Source: Lachnospiraceae bacterium
GTDB lineage: Bacteria > Bacillota > Clostridia > Lachnospirales > Lachnospiraceae
Assembly (NCBI GenBank): GCA_015057165.1
Contig: SVEY01000023.1
Location: 1 to 36,233 of the forward strand
Direction: 5' to 3'
Length of the DNA: 36,233 nucleotides
Shown here: one piece after another, positions 1-7,591 of the stretch
Layout: every line of letters starts with the position of its first letter
How positions within the stretch are numbered: position 1 is the stretch's first letter
The notes under the pieces: generated by a model
Database searches by the model: none
What the model saw: the letters and a program-made list of their open reading frames with translations, nothing else
Told to the model about the DNA's origin: nothing
Position numbers and translations under genes: made by a program

Positions 1-593
1 GCAGAAAAAGCTTTGCCATCTGTCGCGCTTCCCACAATGGAACCATAATGAGTAGGTATTGCAACAGCAGGGCGAATTGTATTAATAAGCTCTGCTGCTT
101 TCTTTGCATCCATTGTGTATGTTCCACCAATTGGCACAAGGGCAATATCACATTTGACAGACTTTGCTTCCTTCGTAGCATCAGTGTCACCTGCGACATA
201 TATTCTCTTGCCATCAACTGTGAAGATATATCCTACCCAGCCTGCGCCCTTTGTATGAAATGGCTTAAGCGCGTTGTAGGCTGGTATGGTTTCGAATTCA
301 AATACCCTAATATTATATGATTCATTTGCCTTAACAGTCTCTATTGCTGATACTTCAGCAGACAACTCCATGACCTTGCTAGTCATTTTATCTGGAACAA
401 TTAATACGCTCTCCGCCTTCGCCACCTTACGGATATCCTCTGGTGAAAAATGGTCATAATGATCATGTGTAACGAAGATGTAATCGGCATCATTCTTCTC
501 CCCACCAATCCTAAATGGGTCGATATAGATTACTCCAGCTTTTGATTCAATCCTAATACTACTTTGCTCATTTACTGTGATTTTATCTGTCAT
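1..593 (-). CDS. MBL-fold metallo-hydrolase (partial, 3' end outside window)
   Basis: I translated this frame by hand from the ATG at 593, which has a good upstream site (AGGAGG about 8 nt away). It gives 197 residues before running off the window edge. Residues 42-48 read THDHYDH, the HxHxDH zinc-binding signature of the metallo-beta-lactamase fold, and a later VAGDTDA supplies the expected second metal-ligand Asp. The protein begins with a strand-rich 'SSIRIES...VIYIDPF' segment typical of the UPF0173/UlaG-like hydrolase branch. The exact substrate cannot be told. It lies 38 bp upstream of the GH25 gene on the same strand order (GH25 first, then this gene), so the two may be co-transcribed. 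It has no signal peptide and should be cytoplasmic. Confidence 0.85.
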   Translation of the reverse strand, partial: MTDKITVNEQSSIRIESKAGVIYIDPFRIGGEKNDADYIFVTHDHYDHFSPEDIRKVAKAESVLIVPDKMTSKVMELSAEVSAIETVKANESYNIRVFEFETIPAYNALKPFHTKGAGWVGYIFTVDGKRIYVAGDTDATKEAKSVKCDIALVPIGGTYTMDAKKAAELINTIRPAVAIPTHYGSIVGSATDGKAFS

Positions 594-631
594 ACTTCAT
601 TCCTCCTTGCGTCCATTTCCCCATTCAATAA

Positions 632-1507
632 TTACTTCTTTAGTATTTGTATATTCATATCCACTATCCCACTTATTCCAGGCACAGTTGACTTCTCACT
701 ATATTGCCAGAAGCTAAAGTCATACGGAGTCTGTGGCTTTGGCTCGTAATCGGCATACCATACAGGATATTCTTGCAGCCTCGTCATGTCTAGCTGGAAT
801 GCCTCCCATAGCATGTTACTATATATCATAGGCTTATAACCTGCTGCTTTTATCTCTTCATTGAAAGCAATTGTGTTCTTCGTAAATTGCTCTGGTGTTA
901 CATTATCAGTCCTGGCTACATCATCTAATATATTCTCTGGATCATAGACAACTGGAAGATCCAACTCTCGCCCTTGTAAATGTTCTAGCACAAATCTTGC
1001 TTCTTCTCTTGCCTCGTCTTCATTAATCGCCTGGGCGAAGAAATATACTCCCACATCTATTCCTGCAGCCTTCGCCTTGGCAATGTTATCATCAAATCGT
1101 GCGTCAGCCTTAATAATTCCTGACTCGCCATAGCCTCTATATCCGATTCTTATAAATGCAAAATCAATTCCTGAATTCTTAACCTCCTGCCAGTTAATAT
1201 CACCCTGGTGTTCTGATACATCAACACCCAGCCTTGATGTGTATTTGCCATCATCATAGCGCATTTTTCCTGATTCTGATATGAACTTATTCTTGTCGTA
1301 TGGATTCTTAGGAATATTAGGATTGATTATGGTCTGGTACCAATTGCCATGAGCATCAACGAAGGAAAGCATCTCTTCATTACCAGAATCCTTATTATCA
1401 GAAATGCTATCTTCTCTATCAGATATAAATATTGTGTAACTAGCAGCCCCCAAGGATGCCACCAGCACAACAATAATTATTGTAATTATTATATTTCTGT
1501 TCTTCAT
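632..1507 (-). CDS. Membrane-anchored GH25 lysozyme (muramidase)
   Basis: The 291-residue product hydrolyses the beta-1,4 bond between MurNAc and GlcNAc in peptidoglycan. Residues 5-28 form one hydrophobic segment (uncleaved signal anchor or lipobox-free signal), followed by a polar linker of about 60 residues. A GH25 domain then fills residues 91-291. The active-site residues are visible: Asp96 in GVDVSEHQG, and Asp189/Glu191 in the VVYDPE motif, matching the family's Asp and DxE positions. The start at 1507 was chosen because TTGGAGG sits just upstream; a longer reading from a TTG at 1519 would place that ribosome binding site inside the gene. The role is probably wall remodelling at the outer membrane face. 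Confidence 0.9.
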   Translation of the reverse strand: MKNRNIIITIIIVVLVASLGAASYTIFISDREDSISDNKDSGNEEMLSFVDAHGNWYQTIINPNIPKNPYDKNKFISESGKMRYDDGKYTSRLGVDVSEHQGDINWQEVKNSGIDFAFIRIGYRGYGESGIIKADARFDDNIAKAKAAGIDVGVYFFAQAINEDEAREEARFVLEHLQGRELDLPVVYDPENILDDVARTDNVTPEQFTKNTIAFNEEIKAAGYKPMIYSNMLWEAFQLDMTRLQEYPVWYADYEPKPQTPYDFSFWQYSEKSTVPGISGIVDMNIQILKK

Positions 1508-1563
1508 AACAACCTCCAATTAGATATATTATAACACCATTTCCCAACATCTTGTAATTTTTC

Positions 1564-1592
1564 TTGCATTTTACAACAACATCGTGTATAAT
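1564..1592 (+). promoter_or_regulatory. Sigma-A type promoter of the J-domain gene
   Basis: TTGCAT at 1564-1569, a 17-bp spacer and a perfect TATAAT at 1587-1592. This predicts a start near 1599 and a leader of about 44 nt. It sits between the divergent GH25 and J-domain genes. Confidence 0.7.
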
Positions 1593-1642
1593 TGTTAGGA
1601 ATTTGTTGTTGAACACCCTGTTACTATAATAAGGAGTTATTC

Positions 1643-2179
1643 ATGAACATGGAATATGATTTCGTACCAGCACCGACTGATGCGAAAGAATTTGAGCAGT
1701 GGCGTAAAGAACAGGCAAAAATAATTCAGAAGTTGCACAGAGATCTTAATACTACTAAATCTCTAATAGACAGAGCGCAACAAGAATTAGAACTTCAAAG
1801 CGAAAAACTTGAACGTGAGAAGAAAACTGAGCGAGATAGAATGGCTAGAGAAAAGGACTTATTCGATATGAAATGGAAGGTTCTTGAGTCTGAAACTCAA
1901 AAACTCGCTGACGACAGAAAGAAATTCGAAAGAGAGAAAGCATTCTACTCTAAAGTTCTTAAATTCAACGAAGAGAACCCAGACAGTAATAATGCAGAAC
2001 AAATATCCAATGCACAGATATTCTTCATTGGAGTTGGTTCAGAAAAGTCTCTTAAGAAACGATATAAAGACCTACTTAAGATTTATCATCCAGATAATTT
2101 GGACGGCGACACAGGTACAATTCAAGAAATTAACAGGGAATATGACGAGCTTTGCAAAAAAATGCAAGTAGCTAATTAG
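1643..2179 (+). CDS. Coiled-coil protein with C-terminal J domain (DnaJ-like co-chaperone)
   Basis: The 178-residue protein has a long charged alpha-helical, coiled-coil region at residues 17-108. It ends with a short J domain at about 125-178. The diagnostic HPD tripeptide is intact (His149-Pro150-Asp151, in KIYHPDN), so it should be able to stimulate the ATPase of a DnaK-type Hsp70. The usual Gly/Phe, zinc-finger and C-terminal substrate domains of DnaJ are absent, and the J domain is at the C-terminus instead of the N-terminus. The client is unknown; the coiled coil presumably supplies it. AAGGAG precedes the ATG at 1643, and a sigma-A promoter lies just upstream. Confidence 0.75.
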   Translation: MNMEYDFVPAPTDAKEFEQWRKEQAKIIQKLHRDLNTTKSLIDRAQQELELQSEKLEREKKTERDRMAREKDLFDMKWKVLESETQKLADDRKKFEREKAFYSKVLKFNEENPDSNNAEQISNAQIFFIGVGSEKSLKKRYKDLLKIYHPDNLDGDTGTIQEINREYDELCKKMQVAN

Positions 2180-2190
2180 AATTATAATTT

Positions 2191-2241
2191 ATCCCCCGAG
2201 CTAATTTGATTTTTTCTTCCTAATTAGCGCGGGGGATTTTT
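2191..2241 (+). terminator. Intrinsic terminator, possible attenuator of azlCD
   Basis: A 16-bp inverted repeat (2191-2206 with 2222-2237, one mismatch, core CCCCCG/CGGGGG) encloses a pyrimidine-rich 15-nt loop and is followed by a short T run. The azlC start codon is only about 16 nt beyond it and its SD (GAGGAAA) about 3 nt beyond. No promoter fits between, so azlC must be reached by read-through. Confidence 0.75.
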
Positions 2242-2256
2242 ACGAGGAAATAGCTT

Positions 2257-2982
2257 ATGAACACAACATTATTAAAAAAAGGAATATCAGCCGGTCTCCC
2301 AATTGGTTTAGGTTATCTATCAGTTTCCTTTACCTTTGGTATTATGGCCACCTCTGCTGGCTTAAGTTGGTGGCAGGCATTACTTATTTCTATGCTTAAC
2401 CTCACTTCAGCAGGACAACTTGCTGGCATTAACATTATGATTCATCCTATGCAATATATAGAAATGCTAATTGCTCAATTAACAATTAACATTAGATACT
2501 CATTTATGTCAGTATCCCTGTCACAGAAAACGGACGACTCTTTCAAAATGAAAGATAGATGGATTCTTGGAGCATTTGTTACAGATGAAATATTCGGCGT
2601 AGCCGTAACGGAGAAGTCTGTTAATAAATATTTCTTCTGGGGCCTTACCATCCTGCCTTACATAGGATGGGCCAGTGGTACTCTAATCGGCGCCCTTCTT
2701 GGAAATGTACTTCCAGATATAATATTGAACGCTCTTAACATTGCATTATATGCTATGTTCATTGCAATTATTATTCCAGAAGCTAAGAAATCTGTTGCAA
2801 TAACTGTTGTATCGCTAATAGCTGTTGGCCTAAGCTGCATGTTCTACTTCGTACCAATGCTAAGCAACATATCCAGCGGAATCACCATTTGCATCTGTGC
2901 AATTGTTGCAACAGGCATAGGCGCAGTCTTCTTCCCTATAAAAGAAGACGATCCCCTTGAAACTGTAGAAACCAAAGAATAA
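2257..2982 (+). CDS. azlC: AzlC family branched-chain amino acid exporter, large subunit
   Basis: The 241-residue polytopic membrane protein has the AzlC opening: a hydrophobic N-terminus with GISAGLPIGLGYLSVSFTFG, then the conserved LTSAGQ motif near residue 53. The length matches the family. AzlC and AzlD form a membrane complex that exports branched-chain amino acids or their analogues (in B. subtilis, 4-azaleucine resistance). azlD follows after 14 bp with its own ribosome binding site, so the two are co-transcribed. The start codon has GAGGAAA upstream. Expression probably depends on read-through of the hairpin at 2191-2241. Confidence 0.9.
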   Translation: MNTTLLKKGISAGLPIGLGYLSVSFTFGIMATSAGLSWWQALLISMLNLTSAGQLAGINIMIHPMQYIEMLIAQLTINIRYSFMSVSLSQKTDDSFKMKDRWILGAFVTDEIFGVAVTEKSVNKYFFWGLTILPYIGWASGTLIGALLGNVLPDIILNALNIALYAMFIAIIIPEAKKSVAITVVSLIAVGLSCMFYFVPMLSNISSGITICICAIVATGIGAVFFPIKEDDPLETVETKE

Positions 2983-2996
2983 ACAGGAGTCACAAT

Positions 2997-3323
2997 ATGG
3001 ATAACATTCAATTCTTTATATACTTAGCAATAATGGCTATTTCAACTTACCTTATACGTGCTATTCCATTTGCACTTGCAAGTAAGAAAATAGAAAACAC
3101 ATTTATAAAATCATTCCTCTGCTACATACCATATGCAGTACTTGCAGCAATGACGTTCCCTGCGGTATTTTACGCAACTAAAAATCCTATCTCTGCCACT
3201 GTAGGAGTCATTATCGCATTCATCCTCGCCCTATTTAAGAGAGGACTTATGACCGTTGCTATAGCTGCCTGCGCTGGAGTATTTATAACTGAAATCGCAC
3301 TAAGATATGTCGTTCTCTTTTGA
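2997..3323 (+). CDS. azlD: AzlD family branched-chain amino acid exporter, small subunit
   Basis: A 108-residue protein with four predicted membrane helices. It has the AzlD signature of a Tyr/Arg-Pro segment early on (STYLIRAIPFAL), and is of normal length. It follows azlC by 14 bp with AGGAGT upstream of the ATG. Its last 24 bp overlap tail-to-tail with the end of the minus-strand gene at 3300, so transcription of the two neighbours converges here with no terminator visible between them. Confidence 0.88.
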   Translation: MDNIQFFIYLAIMAISTYLIRAIPFALASKKIENTFIKSFLCYIPYAVLAAMTFPAVFYATKNPISATVGVIIAFILALFKRGLMTVAIAACAGVFITEIALRYVVLF

Positions 3324-3917
3324 TTTATAATATTCTTCGAAGAGATTGTTTGCAGCTTCCTGTGTTTGTTGACTAATCGATGGAAGACCTCCCAGTTTTT
3401 CAGCTGCCTGGTTAATCCCTTTATTCATGGCTTCCTGCATCTTCTTCATTTTCCCGACATCATCGCCGGCAAGTGCACTTGCAAAATCGAAAAGTCTCTG
3501 AGATGTCTGCTTAACACCCCAATAGCCGTCTTCTGAAATGGATTCCTGAGCCTTTCTCCTAGCTTCCTCTGTTACTGTGCCACCAAACGCAGAAAAGCCA
3601 TCAGCTGTCTTTTGCTTGCCAGCCTGAGTATTCATCATTTCCCTTACCATATTGATAAGAGACTGTCTGTTATCAGCTTCTGCTTTCTTCATCTGCTCCA
3701 CCATGGCCGCTCTGTCTGTTGAAGACTTTTTGTTTATCTCATAAGTCGCCTTATTAGATGATACATTAGCTGACTTCTCATAAACTACTGCTGTGTCGCT
3801 TGTCTTGCCTGTTGTATTATCATTTTCTGGTTTTACTTCTTCTTTTGTATTATTTACCTTTGAAACGTCATAATATTTATTTACATTAGAATTATATCCA
3901 TTTATCTCTATACTCAT
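3300..3917 (-). CDS. Uncharacterised 205-aa protein of the LytTR regulon (YY-type N-terminus)
   Basis: No signal peptide or membrane segment. The N-terminal half (1-90) is polar, Asn/Ser/Lys-rich and probably disordered. The C-terminal part is helical and contains DGYWGVKQTSQRLFDFASALAGDD (about residues 130-153). From memory, a similar GYWGV-TS-R--DFA block occurs in uncharacterised proteins of other motile bacteria, but I cannot name the family with certainty. Tyr-Tyr falls at residues 15-16, as in three other proteins of this cluster. It is the second gene of an operon, 15 bp after the FliD-like gene, with AGGAGG overlapping the junction. It is therefore under the LytTR-type promoter at 5312-5379. 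Export by the flagellar apparatus is a guess. Confidence 0.6.
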   Translation of the reverse strand: MSIEINGYNSNVNKYYDVSKVNNTKEEVKPENDNTTGKTSDTAVVYEKSANVSSNKATYEINKKSSTDRAAMVEQMKKAEADNRQSLINMVREMMNTQAGKQKTADGFSAFGGTVTEEARRKAQESISEDGYWGVKQTSQRLFDFASALAGDDVGKMKKMQEAMNKGINQAAEKLGGLPSISQQTQEAANNLFEEYYKSKENDIS

Positions 3918-3932
3918 TGTAATTCCTCCTCT

Positions 3933-5102
3933 CTATATCTGGCCATACAACTGCGATACAATGTCCGATGTGTTAGTATAAGAACCTGTAGCCGAATAGC
4001 CACTTGTTGAATTATTCTGTGTCGTCGAGTAATAGTTAACAAGTCTTGCATTTGTCTCTATTGCGGAAGCATAGCTTGTCAGGTTGGTCTTAATCTTGTC
4101 CTGCGTTGCATTGTCGAACACAGACTTATTAAGAGAAAGCTTTCCCTCACTTGTAACTGTAACTCCTACCTCGGCTAAGGATTTCGTATACTGAGCCGTC
4201 TTCTGCAGAAGTGTTGTAAGATTAGAATTAACACCTGATACACCGCTTTTCTTGGCCGCTTCAATTGTTTTATTATAGAACTCAATGAACTTACCAAGCT
4301 CGGTCTTTACTCCATCCCTGTTAAATACTGCATCACCAGCATTATTTTTTGTAGTATACAAATCAGTCCCCTTAAGACTTTCTATACTTTCCATAAGGCT
4401 CTTTGAATTAGACACTGTTGCAACAGTTGTACTACTCGAATCAATTTTCCCTGAACTAGTTGCACTATCAGCTATCCTGTTAAGCCTGCTTGCAATCTTC
4501 GAGCCATAGCTTAAAGCAGCATTTCCATCAAAGACATTCTTAACCGTATCAAGCTCTATCGTCTTAAACTTCTTTGCGTCAAATGCTAATGTACCATCAT
4601 GGTTCATAGTTATGCCAAGCTCACCTAGTGCCTCCACACTCTCCTTTGTGGCTCCCATGGCTCCCGCCACATTAGAAGTCATATTCATATTAGTCGACTT
4701 CTTTGCAGTTGTAACCGCATCGTTATAAGCACTAACATAGGACTTAAGAGCATTTTCAACCTTGCTTCTTGCGTCAAGACCGTTCTCCGTATCCTTATAC
4801 GTATTCTCGCTTTGTAATGTTCCAAGGGCATTTTTAAATGTTGATACTGACGTAGACAACTTAGAATTAGCCGCACTTACTTCCTTCGATTCCTTCGGAT
4901 TACGCCTTTCCTCGAGAATCTCATCAAGCACATTCTTAGACCTAGAAGAACTACTTCCACGTGATATGGAAGAGCTTTGTTCTCCGTAATAAGATTTCAT
5001 TAATTTGCCATAGCTACCACTTCGTATGGCGCTATAGTCACCTAGCATTCCTGCTAGACCGCTCGTGTTACCGAACAGAGAATTACTGTCCATCCAACTC
5101 AT
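3933..5102 (-). CDS. Protein with two FliD-like repeats
   Basis: The 389-residue protein has no signal peptide. After a Ser-rich head with the motif DYSAIRSGSYGKLMKSYYG (residues 22-40), it contains two copies of one domain, about residues 75-210 and 232-355. Each copy has a helix with YND or YNK, then a block LGELGITMNHDGTLAFD (159-175) or LAEVGVTVTSEGKLSLN (309-325). That block is the pattern of the C-terminal part of the flagellar cap protein FliD. I infer a filament- or cap-related surface protein; it is not FliD itself, whose N- and C-terminal D0 helices are missing. AAGGAGG lies ahead of the ATG. It leads the operon driven by the LytTR promoter at 5312-5379, through a structured leader of about 210 nt. 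Confidence 0.6.
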   Translation of the reverse strand: MSWMDSNSLFGNTSGLAGMLGDYSAIRSGSYGKLMKSYYGEQSSSISRGSSSSRSKNVLDEILEERRNPKESKEVSAANSKLSTSVSTFKNALGTLQSENTYKDTENGLDARSKVENALKSYVSAYNDAVTTAKKSTNMNMTSNVAGAMGATKESVEALGELGITMNHDGTLAFDAKKFKTIELDTVKNVFDGNAALSYGSKIASRLNRIADSATSSGKIDSSSTTVATVSNSKSLMESIESLKGTDLYTTKNNAGDAVFNRDGVKTELGKFIEFYNKTIEAAKKSGVSGVNSNLTTLLQKTAQYTKSLAEVGVTVTSEGKLSLNKSVFDNATQDKIKTNLTSYASAIETNARLVNYYSTTQNNSTSGYSATGSYTNTSDIVSQLYGQI

Positions 5103-5124
5103 ACTTTAACCTCCTTGTCTAGTG

Positions 5125-5209
5125 TAGGAATCTCCATATTCACGAACTTTATTACTCGTCTAAATTCCTATCTGCCTCGTCTTTTTCAATCGTCGTACCA
5201 CTCGGTACG
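5125..5209 (-). promoter_or_regulatory. Structured 5' leader of the FliD-like operon
   Basis: Read on the minus strand, the leader has a 6-bp hairpin CGTACC-GAGT-GGTACG (5194-5209). A wider hairpin closed by TAGGAAT/ATTCCTA (5125-5131 with 5164-5170) ends 9 nt before the SD. A single LytTR-like half site in the opposite orientation lies at about 5257-5271. I do not recognise a known riboswitch class. The gap 5103-5385 contains only this leader and the promoter. Confidence 0.45.
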
Positions 5210-5311
5210 CCTCAATCAAAATCCTTGCAGAGTAGTAATTTATACTTCGTAAAAAGTCCATTCACATGAAGATACCTACATTTGTTTTGGAACTCCATTT
5301 CCTCACTTATA

Positions 5312-5379
5312 TTATCGCCCCTAAATCCCACTATGAAAAGGTGTATGTAGTGAATAGTACTAATATTGATGTGAATGGT
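5312..5379 (-). promoter_or_regulatory. LytTR tandem boxes plus sigma-28-like -10 (site a)
   Basis: Boxes ACCATTCACATCA (5367-5379) and ACTATTCACTACA (5346-5358) repeat at 21 bp. The -10 candidate GGCGATAA is at 5312-5319, 36 nt after the box reference position. It drives the FliD-like gene and the 205-aa gene. The first box is identical to both boxes before the regulator at 6756-7469, so that regulator is the likely activator. Confidence 0.7.
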
Positions 5380-5385
5380 ATATAA

Positions 5386-6759
5386 TTACTCCGGCAACAT
5401 TAGCATTGCTGTAAAAATCACTATATTATTGTCTTGCTCAAGCTTAATTGTTCCATAGTATTTCTCTGTAATTCTTCTCATATTAAGAATGCCAAATCCA
5501 TGTCTTTTTGTGTCGCTTTTTGTAGTCATCGGAAGATGCGTCTGGGAGTCATAGACTAGCTTTCCTGCATATGTATTTTTTACTTGTATAAGATATGCGT
5601 TATTGTTCGTCCATGCACTAATTTCTATCCTTGGATGATTACTACCTGAAGCTGCCCGAATAGCATTTGACAAAGCATTGCTTAGTATAATCCCTATATC
5701 TATTGATTCGACCTTAGCGCTTTCAGGATAATGAAAATGCGATATAAACTCTACCCCTGCATCCTCAGCTTCCCGCATCTTCTCAGAGATTACAATATCA
5801 GTAACCGGGTTACCTGTTTTTGCACTTATCTTAAGATTGGGAAATCCATCTTGCCATTCATTAAGATATTCAATAGCTTTGTCGTTTTCAGACTGTTCAA
5901 GGAGATTGCCAAGTATCATAATATGATTGTTAACATCGTGCCTTATACCTCTAATATCAGAATACACATTTTCCATAGAATGCACATGCTCCGATAATTC
6001 CTCCACCTGCTTAGATACAAGAGCATTCTGCATTGCTTCCTCCTCCTGTCTCTTAATCTCCTGATAGGAATACACAACAGTAATGGATGCAAGAAATGCA
6101 ACAATTCCAAAAATTGCACGAACCACATCATAAACTGGGTAACTACTTCTTATGTACTCACCAAGTGCCTCAGCATATGCATCTGACAGGAAAGAACAAA
6201 TCCAATACCCAATAATAATTGCAACATAGGGAGATACTATAAGTGAAAGCTCACGCCACTGCATTTTTTCTCCTTTTCTCTTGTATATTTTCCCGAAGAT
6301 AAACATTTCCAGGAACAAAATAACATTTTCAATGAGAAGGAGTAAAACCAAAGCAACAATAAAAAGTACAAACTGCTTGTTCATGTCTCTCTCTTCTTGT
6401 AAATATGTAAAGTTGCTTATTAGCGTCCATGGAAGAGCCGATATGGCATCAGATATCCAACAAAACATATATACCGTTACTGACAAGAATATCTTCTGTG
6501 GGGCATTTCTCCTATCCAATAAAACGGACACGGTACATAGTATTACAACCCCTATTATATATGCCACATCTCCAGGCATTGCTACTGGCATGACATATAG
6601 AACCGACATAGTGGCGAAGAATACTGTCCCTAGTATAATGGCTGACATCCTTTTTACTACAAACAGAGTATAGAATCTCGCCACTAAAACTCCACTAATT
6701 AGAAGTCCGACGATAACAGATATTGTGTTTGCAATTCCCCACATTTCATCCATACTCAT
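5386..6759 (-). CDS. AgrC-like GHKL sensor histidine kinase (system 1)
   Basis: The 457-residue protein has six or seven hydrophobic segments between residues 10 and 232 and a short helical linker. A phospho-acceptor His274 lies in GIRHDVNNH, and a GHKL ATPase domain follows, with an N box (LSNALSNAIRA, 359-369) and a G box (HGFGILNMR, 420-428). This layout is that of AgrC/ComD-type receptors, which sense peptides at the membrane and phosphorylate a LytTR regulator. The ATG overlaps the stop of the upstream response regulator by 4 bp (ATGA), so the two are translationally coupled. The ligand is unknown; no AgrD/AgrB-like genes are nearby. The N-terminal domain is not clearly homologous to that of system 2 by eye, so the two may sense different signals. 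Confidence 0.9.
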   Translation of the reverse strand: MSMDEMWGIANTISVIVGLLISGVLVARFYTLFVVKRMSAIILGTVFFATMSVLYVMPVAMPGDVAYIIGVVILCTVSVLLDRRNAPQKIFLSVTVYMFCWISDAISALPWTLISNFTYLQEERDMNKQFVLFIVALVLLLLIENVILFLEMFIFGKIYKRKGEKMQWRELSLIVSPYVAIIIGYWICSFLSDAYAEALGEYIRSSYPVYDVVRAIFGIVAFLASITVVYSYQEIKRQEEEAMQNALVSKQVEELSEHVHSMENVYSDIRGIRHDVNNHIMILGNLLEQSENDKAIEYLNEWQDGFPNLKISAKTGNPVTDIVISEKMREAEDAGVEFISHFHYPESAKVESIDIGIILSNALSNAIRAASGSNHPRIEISAWTNNNAYLIQVKNTYAGKLVYDSQTHLPMTTKSDTKRHGFGILNMRRITEKYYGTIKLEQDNNIVIFTAMLMLPE

Positions 6760-7469
6760 TTGCCCATCCCCCTACGACTGTATTCCATATACGCATTTAG
6801 AAAGTCATCGTATAGTCTTCTTGATATTGACAACTCATCTCCATTAATCATTCTAAGAGTTGTCCTGTCATATCGCGCTACATACCTCATGTTCACGAGA
6901 TATGACCTGTGTATTCGAAAGAAGTCTTCGCCCACAAGCTTCTCTAGGGCAGACAGTTGACCATAGTATTCTATATTCTCTTTTTTCATATGAAGGATTG
7001 TCTTGCGATTATATACTTCCGCATATATTAGCGATGATAGATTGACACGAATGTGAGATGTGCCTGACTGAATATTGATATAATTGTTTTTATCGATTGG
7101 AGTACTCTTTCGACGAGATATTTCCCTGATAGCATTATCAAGAACGCACTTAAGCTTATGGTCCTCTACTGGCTTAACTAGGAAATGAAAGGGTTGAACA
7201 TCGAAAGAATTAAAGACCTCCTCTTCTTCTCCCGTAATAAATATTATTATATTATAAAAGTTACGATTACGAAGCTCTTTCGCAACTTCTATTCCGCTTA
7301 TGTCAGGCATCTTGATATCAAGAAGTAGAATGTCCGGAATAGATTTTTCATCAAGAAGTTCTTTGCCGGATGTATAAGATATAATCTCAACATCCGGAAA
7401 GAATTTTTTAACCTTACCAATTAGCATTTCACATATTTTTACTTCGTCATCACATATTGCAATTCGCAT
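6756..7469 (-). CDS. LytTR (AgrA/LytR-type) response regulator, system 1
   Basis: The 237-residue cytoplasmic protein has a receiver domain at 1-120, with acidic pocket Asp7/Asp8, phospho-acceptor Asp51 in LLLDIKMPD and Lys99 in FLVKPV. A LytTR DNA-binding domain follows at about 130-230, with the typical ...FFRIHRSYLVNM... segment. GGGAGA precedes the ATG at 7469. It is upstream of and coupled to its kinase. Its own promoter (7502-7569) carries two identical boxes, so autoregulation is likely. The same box sequence upstream of the FliD-like operon (site a) marks that operon as its probable target. Confidence 0.92.
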   Translation of the reverse strand: MRIAICDDEVKICEMLIGKVKKFFPDVEIISYTSGKELLDEKSIPDILLLDIKMPDISGIEVAKELRNRNFYNIIIFITGEEEEVFNSFDVQPFHFLVKPVEDHKLKCVLDNAIREISRRKSTPIDKNNYINIQSGTSHIRVNLSSLIYAEVYNRKTILHMKKENIEYYGQLSALEKLVGEDFFRIHRSYLVNMRYVARYDRTTLRMINGDELSISRRLYDDFLNAYMEYSRRGMGK

Positions 7470-7501
7470 AACATTCTCCCAAAAAAGTATACTTTAATAA
7501 T

Positions 7502-7569
7502 ATATCGTATATCATACTATACTTTGGAAGTTTATTGATGTGAATGGTTGATTTTTTGATGTGAATGGT
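7502..7569 (-). promoter_or_regulatory. LytTR tandem boxes plus sigma-28-like -10 (site b)
   Basis: Two identical boxes ACCATTCACATCA (7557-7569 and 7536-7548) lie at a 21-bp period. TACGATAT at 7502-7509 lies 36 nt from the box reference position. They are 66 nt upstream of the system-1 regulator ATG, consistent with autoregulation. A TATAGT further upstream is an alternative -10. Confidence 0.7.
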
Positions 7570-7591
7570 AAGCTTCTTAAATAAATTTAGA

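Noticed and set aside
48-320. A Cys-rich 90-residue frame on the plus strand
   Set aside because: It is antisense to the metallo-hydrolase, whose HxHxDH motif and start site are convincing.
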